From the NCBI GenBank assembly GCA_947498645.1, contig CANMKS010000001.1, positions 186,001-250,000 on the forward strand: 64,000 bases of DNA, in the 5' to 3' direction. The stretch's first letter is position 1, and each line of letters opens with the position of its first letter. The position numbers and the translations under genes are program-made. Origin of the DNA: an uncultured Paracoccaceae bacterium. Its GTDB lineage: Bacteria; Pseudomonadota; Alphaproteobacteria; Rhodobacterales; Rhodobacteraceae. Of this stretch, positions 58,971 to 64,000 are shown one piece after another. Under the pieces are notes generated by a model. That model did not search any database, was not told where the DNA came from, and saw nothing but the letters and a program-made list of their open reading frames with translations.

Positions 58971-59552
58971 CTAGGCCGCAGCCCAGTCTACATCATCTGC
59001 TTTCTCGACATGCAGCGCGCCATCAGAGTAGGGTTTCATGAGTCTTTTTGCCGTCTCTTCATTTCCAGTAAGCCATTGATCCACATCACTTTGATCAAGG
59101 ATCACCCCCATGCGATGATGAATGTCGCGGACATCCGCCGAAGGCGGGCATGTTACCGTCGCGACCTGATGCACCTGCACGCCAGCGGGCCCGTTCCAGA
59201 CATCATAGATCGCCGCAAAGCACAGCAATCCACCATCCTTGCGGGTGATCCGCCATGGCTGTTTGCGTCGTTTCTCACCGGTCCATTCGTACCAACCGCT
59301 TGCAGGTACAACTGCCCGTTTCACGTCCACAAAGGCGGATTTGTCAAAGACGGTTTCGGAACGCGCATTCACAATGGTTTCCATCACAGGCCGCCCGCGT
59401 GCGTTGACACGCCCCACCGGGATCAGCCCCCATCGCATGTTTCTTGCCCCTTCGACGGTGAGCGTGATCACATCCTGTCCCGGCGCGATATTCCGCCTTG
59501 GGGGATCAGCCATCCCACCCACATCGTCGGTCAGAAAGAACCGCCCCGGCAT
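58971..59552 (-). CDS. SOS response-associated peptidase (SRAP/YedK/HMCES family), variant with Pro at position 2
   Basis: VNARSET, VPASGWYEWTGEK, IHHRMGVIL family motifs; N-terminus MPGRF rather than MCGRF. Confidence 0.9.
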   Translation of the reverse strand: MPGRFFLTDDVGGMADPPRRNIAPGQDVITLTVEGARNMRWGLIPVGRVNARGRPVMETIVNARSETVFDKSAFVDVKRAVVPASGWYEWTGEKRRKQPWRITRKDGGLLCFAAIYDVWNGPAGVQVHQVATVTCPPSADVRDIHHRMGVILDQSDVDQWLTGNEETAKRLMKPYSDGALHVEKADDVDWAAA

Positions 59553-59554
59553 TG

Positions 59555-60238
59555 CTAGTCCACCGCCTGCACAAGGTTCAGAACCGTTGGTCCTATGGCC
59601 GCGACGATGACGGCAACGCCCTCCTTATTGGGGTGGATGCCGTCGGCTTGCAGGAACTCTGTCATACCTTCCTGCATCCCTGCGGCTGCGCGCAGGCCTG
59701 ACGCAAAGTCAGCATAAAGCGAGATATCATATTTGGTGGCCAGATCAGGATACATCCCTTCAAATTCTTTTTTGTAATCAAGCCCATAGTTGGCCCCCAC
59801 CGAGAGCCCGACCAAGAGCATCTCAACCCCTGCCGCTTCGCCTGCGGCCAGAATACCATCAAGGTTGGCGCGGCTTACCGCAGGGTCCAGTCCACGCAGA
59901 TAGTCATTTCCGCCCAAGGTCACGATCATCGCGTCAACGTCCGGCGTCAGCGTCCAGTTCACACGACTCAGCCCGCCCGCCGTAGTATCGCCAGACACAC
60001 CTGCATTGATCACTTCAACATCGGCACCCTGTGCCTGCAACCAGGCCTCAAGCTGCGGAACAAAACCGTCGCCTTGCGCCAGTCCATACCCGGCTGTCAG
60101 GCTGTCACCCAACGCGGCCACTGTCACTGTTTCCGCCTGCACAGACCCTGCCGTGATCAAAACCGCTGCGATCAGCTTGCTGCTGTGCAAAATGGCCCCA
60201 TATGCAAAAGAACGCCAAAAACCAAAGGCCGCCCCCAT
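59555..60238 (-). CDS. SGNH/GDSL arylesterase (TesA-like)
   Basis: VTVAALGDSLTAGYGLAQGDGF, VTLGGNDYLRGLDP, DGIHPNKEGVAVI; start overlaps the divergent ABC gene. Confidence 0.93.
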   Translation of the reverse strand: MGAAFGFWRSFAYGAILHSSKLIAAVLITAGSVQAETVTVAALGDSLTAGYGLAQGDGFVPQLEAWLQAQGADVEVINAGVSGDTTAGGLSRVNWTLTPDVDAMIVTLGGNDYLRGLDPAVSRANLDGILAAGEAAGVEMLLVGLSVGANYGLDYKKEFEGMYPDLATKYDISLYADFASGLRAAAGMQEGMTEFLQADGIHPNKEGVAVIVAAIGPTVLNLVQAVD

Positions 60239-60929
60239 GACCGACCCCGTTTTTTCCATCACAAACGCCAACCTGTCGCTGGACGGCAACGCCGGGCGTG
60301 TCGATATTCTGCATGACATCACGCTTGATGTGGCGGCGGGGGAAACCTTGGGCCTCGTGGGGCCAAGCGGGTCTGGCAAATCGTCGCTCCTCATGATCAT
60401 GGGCGGGCTGGAACAGGCCACCAGCGGCACGGTCCGGGCATTGGGTCAGGACCTGACGACGATGAACGAGGACCAGCTTGCCCTCTTTCGTAGGGATAAT
60501 ATGGGGGTGGTGTTCCAATCTTTCCACCTGATCCCAACGATGACCGCGTTAGAGAACGTGGCAACCCCACTGGAACTGGCAGGCGCGCGTGATGCATTTG
60601 ACCGGGCCGAAGCCGAGTTGGACGCCACGGGGCTGGCTGATCGCATTGATCACTATCCCAGTCAGATGTCGGGTGGTGAACAGCAGCGTGTGGCCCTCGC
60701 CCGCGCCTCTGCCCCGCGTCCGCGCATCCTGTTGGCCGATGAACCCACCGGCAATCTGGATGAAACCAATGGGCAGGCAATCGTTGATCTGCTGTTCGAC
60801 CTGCGCGATCGGCATGGGGCGACATTGGTCATGGTCACCCACTCGGGCGAATTGGCGAACCGCTGCGACCGTGTCGTCCGGCTGCGCGATGGTCGTATTG
60901 ATGCGCCGATGTCAAAGGCCGCCGAATGA
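60237..60929 (+). CDS. ABC transporter ATP-binding protein (LolD/YbbA-like)
   Basis: LGLVGPSGSGKSSLLMIMGGLEQATSG, MSGGEQQRVALARASAPRPRILLADEPTGNLDE. Confidence 0.95.
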   Translation: MTDPVFSITNANLSLDGNAGRVDILHDITLDVAAGETLGLVGPSGSGKSSLLMIMGGLEQATSGTVRALGQDLTTMNEDQLALFRRDNMGVVFQSFHLIPTMTALENVATPLELAGARDAFDRAEAELDATGLADRIDHYPSQMSGGEQQRVALARASAPRPRILLADEPTGNLDETNGQAIVDLLFDLRDRHGATLVMVTHSGELANRCDRVVRLRDGRIDAPMSKAAE

Positions 60930-63442
60930 GCCTGCGCATAGCATCCCGCTTTGCAATGCGCGAATTGCGCGGTGGTCTGCGCGGGTTCCGCATTTTTTTG
61001 GCCTGTCTTGCACTTGGTGTCGCGGCCATCGCCGCGGTGGGCACCGTGCGTGCAGGGATCGAGGCCGGGCTTGCCCGTGATGGTGCCGCCCTTTTGGGCG
61101 GCGATGCCGAAGTGGAGTTCACCTATCGGTTTGCCCGCGAGGCTGAGTTGGACTGGCTCAACACAGTGGCCGACGTTGTATCAGAAACGGTCGATTTCCG
61201 CTCGATGGTTGTTGTGGGTCAAGACGCGGCGACCGAGCGGGGTCTGACCCAAGTGCGGGCGGTTGATGATCTTTATCCGCTGATCGGAGAGGTGCAGCTT
61301 GACCCACCTATGCCCTTGCCAGCCGCGCTTGCCGATTATGGCGGTGTGATGGAGCGTGTATTGGCGGATCGGTTGGGGTTGTCGCCGGGCGATGCGTTCC
61401 GGCTGGGGGAACAGGCGTTTACACTGCGGGCAATTCTGGATCGTTACCCGGACAATACTGCTGGCGGCTTTGGCCTTGGGCCGCGCACGATTGTGCTGAC
61501 GGATGACCTTGCCAATTCCGGCCTACTGATCGAAGGCACATTGTTTTCGACGCAATATCGGCTTGACTTGCCGCCGGGCGCTGATCTGCAAGTGCTTGAA
61601 GATGAGACCGAGGCGCAGTTTCGTGACAGCGGATTGCGCTGGCGCGATAGCAGGCGCGGTGCCGGCGGGGTCGCACGTTTTGTGGATCGGATTGGTGCGT
61701 TTTTGATCCTTGTAGGTCTCTCTGGCCTTGCGGTGGGTGGCGTTGGCGTTTCGGCGGCGGTGCGCTCTTATCTGGCAGGCAAAACCGGGGTGATTGCCAC
61801 GTTGAAAACACTGGGGGCGACACGTGCCACGATTTTCCAGACCTACTTCATCCAAGTGGGTATTCTGACCGTCACAGGGGTTGTCATTGGCCTGATCCTG
61901 GGTGCGGGCCTACCTGTGCTATTTGCACCGGTAATTGAGGCTAGCCTGCCAATCCCGGCGGTCTTTGCCATCTACGCTGCTCCACTTTTCGAAGCTGCGG
62001 TTTACGGGCTGCTTGCCGCGCTCGTCTTTACGCTGTGGCCACTTGCCAAGACCGAAGACATCCGCGCCGCAACCCTCTTTCGCGATGCCTTTGCGACCGC
62101 TTCCAGCCTGCCTGACAAGCGATATCTTTTCGCAATTGTCATGCTCATCGCGGCGCTGATCGGTGCGGCAGTTTGGTTCTCGGGCACTGTCTTTCTGACA
62201 CTCTGGACGGCGGGCGGGATCGCAGCGGCCCTTGCCATCCTCGTGCTCGCTGCCATCGCCATCCGCTGGATCGCACGCCGGTTTCGCAAGCCGGCACGCG
62301 GGCGACCTGCGCTGCGTCTGGCGTTTGGATCCATCGGCGCACGCGGAGGAGAGGCCACCTCTGTCGTCCTGTCTTTGGGGCTTGGCCTGACGGTTCTGGC
62401 AGCAGTTGGCCAGATTGACGGCAACCTTCGTAACTCATTCTCCAACGAATTGCCCGCCGTCGCGCCCAGTTATTTCTTCGTGGATATCCAACCTGATCAG
62501 ATCGGCGGCTTCCGTGCGCGGCTGGCCAATGATGACGCGGTCAGCAAGGTTGATACCGCCCCAATGCTGCGGGGCATTATCACCCAGATCAACGGAAAAC
62601 CTGCCGATGAATTCACCGATGGCCATTGGGTCACCCAAGGTGATCGCGGGATCACTTATGCGGATGCATTGCCTGAGGGCACCGAAGTGACCGCAGGCGA
62701 CTGGTGGCCTGAAGGTTACGACGGACCACCACAGATCAGTTTCTCAGCCGAAGAAGCCACAGAGATGGGCCTGCAACTGGGTAATACCATGACGGTCAAC
62801 GTATTGGGCCGGGACATCACGGCCGAGATCACCAGTTTCCGCAATGTCAGTTGGGAGGACGCAGGCATCGGCTTTGTGCTCGCCATGAACCAAGGTGCGT
62901 TGGCGGGCGCACCACACAGTTGGATTTCGACGGTCTATGCCGAGGAAGAGGCCGAGGCCGCGATCCTGCGCGATCTTGCCACGGCCTATCCCAATATCAC
63001 TGCGATCCGCATTCGCGATGCGATTGATCGGATCATCGAACTGGTCGGTGGGATTTCAGCCGCAACGCGCTATGGCGCGTTGGTCACGCTGATCACAGGC
63101 TTTCTTGTGTTGATTGGTGCTGCCGCCGCAGGTGAACGCGCCCGCACGTTTGAGGCAGCCGTGCTCAAAACCCTTGGTGCATCACGCCGCCGGATCATCG
63201 CCAGCTTTGCGCTGCGCGCGGCGATCCTTGGCTTGGGTGCCGGACTGGTGGCCCTGGGCGCTGGCATCCTTGGTGGCTGGGCTGTGTCAGTGTTTATCAT
63301 GGAGACCGATTACATCGTGATCTGGTCCAATGCCTTGCTGATTATTGGCGGCGGTGTTCTTGCTTCTTTGCTGGCTGGTCTGGCGTTTGCGTGGCGGCCA
63401 CTCTCGGCACGGCCCGCACAAGTCTTGCGCGCAAAAGAATGA
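60926..63442 (+). CDS. ABC transporter permease, FtsX-like domains (YbbP-like)
   Basis: 838 aa; FALRELRGGLRGFR-type start, repeated FtsX-like TM blocks, EAAVLKTLGASRRRIIASFALRAAILG. Confidence 0.93.
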   Translation: MSLRIASRFAMRELRGGLRGFRIFLACLALGVAAIAAVGTVRAGIEAGLARDGAALLGGDAEVEFTYRFAREAELDWLNTVADVVSETVDFRSMVVVGQDAATERGLTQVRAVDDLYPLIGEVQLDPPMPLPAALADYGGVMERVLADRLGLSPGDAFRLGEQAFTLRAILDRYPDNTAGGFGLGPRTIVLTDDLANSGLLIEGTLFSTQYRLDLPPGADLQVLEDETEAQFRDSGLRWRDSRRGAGGVARFVDRIGAFLILVGLSGLAVGGVGVSAAVRSYLAGKTGVIATLKTLGATRATIFQTYFIQVGILTVTGVVIGLILGAGLPVLFAPVIEASLPIPAVFAIYAAPLFEAAVYGLLAALVFTLWPLAKTEDIRAATLFRDAFATASSLPDKRYLFAIVMLIAALIGAAVWFSGTVFLTLWTAGGIAAALAILVLAAIAIRWIARRFRKPARGRPALRLAFGSIGARGGEATSVVLSLGLGLTVLAAVGQIDGNLRNSFSNELPAVAPSYFFVDIQPDQIGGFRARLANDDAVSKVDTAPMLRGIITQINGKPADEFTDGHWVTQGDRGITYADALPEGTEVTAGDWWPEGYDGPPQISFSAEEATEMGLQLGNTMTVNVLGRDITAEITSFRNVSWEDAGIGFVLAMNQGALAGAPHSWISTVYAEEEAEAAILRDLATAYPNITAIRIRDAIDRIIELVGGISAATRYGALVTLITGFLVLIGAAAAGERARTFEAAVLKTLGASRRRIIASFALRAAILGLGAGLVALGAGILGGWAVSVFIMETDYIVIWSNALLIIGGGVLASLLAGLAFAWRPLSARPAQVLRAKE

Positions 63443-63981
63443 GCGATCCCGGTTTTTTCGGCTATGGCAGCCTGGTCAATCTAGGGACGTATGATTACGC
63501 CCATCCGCGCCCGGCATCATTGCAAGGCTGGCGCCGCATCTGGCAACGTACCAACCTGCGCGAAGTGGCTTATCTGTCTGTCGTTCCAGATCCGACAGCG
63601 ACCATTCAAGGGGTCGTGGCACAGGTCCCGAACGCAAACTGGGCAGCGCTTGATCAACGCGAGGCTGCATACCAGCGCCATGATGTCAGCGCGGCCATGG
63701 GGCAAGGCCAAACGGCGGTCTATCAGGTGAAACCCGCACATTTGGCCCCGCAAGGGCAGCATCCGATCCTGCTCAGCTATCTTGATGTTGTTGTGCAGGG
63801 GTATCTGCACGTGTTTGGTGAGGCAGGCGTTGGTCATTTCTTTGAAACAACGGCTGGATGGGGTACGCCGATCCAGAATGATCGGGACGATCCTATCTAC
63901 CCGCGCCATCAGAGGCTGACCTCTGATGAACGCGCATTGGTCGATGATCACCTAGCGGCGGTGATGAAAAAGGCTGAATAG
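63439..63981 (+). CDS. Gamma-glutamylcyclotransferase family protein
   Basis: FFGYGSLVNLGTYDYAHPRPASLQGWRRIWQRTN. Confidence 0.88.
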   Translation: MSDPGFFGYGSLVNLGTYDYAHPRPASLQGWRRIWQRTNLREVAYLSVVPDPTATIQGVVAQVPNANWAALDQREAAYQRHDVSAAMGQGQTAVYQVKPAHLAPQGQHPILLSYLDVVVQGYLHVFGEAGVGHFFETTAGWGTPIQNDRDDPIYPRHQRLTSDERALVDDHLAAVMKKAE

Positions 63982-64000
63982 ACGGGCCTGACGGGCAAAG

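Noticed and set aside
1-64000. CRISPR arrays, rRNA/tRNA genes, transposases, integrases or prophage genes
   Set aside because: No regularly spaced repeats, rRNA/tRNA-like sequences or mobile-element proteins were seen by eye; tRNAscan/Infernal and an IS search would be needed to exclude them formally.

Overview
The window looks like chromosomal DNA from an alphaproteobacterium of the Rhodobacteraceae (Roseobacter) type, judged from gene content and protein style. It is gene-dense: about 60 protein genes, with no rRNA, tRNA, CRISPR, transposase or phage genes recognised. Main blocks, left to right: the C-terminal part of groEL (cut by the left edge); GNAT, dehydrogenase and EamA genes; purK-purE; an Hsp20-DUF1150 pair; a glycosyltransferase; fused sat/cysC; a RES-domain gene and trxB; an OmpA-like gene; an IclR / TRAP transporter / GMC oxidoreductase locus; B12-dependent nrdJ; an acyl-CoA ligase; hisG-hisZ-hisS; phhA with an Lrp-type regulator; a compact nitrite/NO-reduction cluster (nirV, nirK, pseudoazurin, Crp/Fnr regulator, DUF1858, norCBQD, two small ORFs, nnrS, nnrU); dnaE; ArsR-SRPBCC; xdhABC; a BMP-type ABC importer; ettA; two cold-shock genes; dodecin; an SRAP/YedK gene; an arylesterase; and an FtsX-type ABC exporter. 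Observations most worth a second look: (1) an SRAP/YedK-family protein whose invariant catalytic Cys2 is Pro; (2) two 65-bp palindromic repeats, each of which supplies the in-frame TAG stop codon of the gene it abuts; (3) a hairpin-forming, repeat-like sequence read through in frame inside xdhB; (4) a stem-loop shared by the 5' leaders of two cold-shock genes; (5) twin TTAG-N8-CTAA operators flanking the promoter of an ArsR-type gene; (6) a stand-alone RES-domain gene downstream of trxB. All family calls come from reading the sequence; no database search was run.
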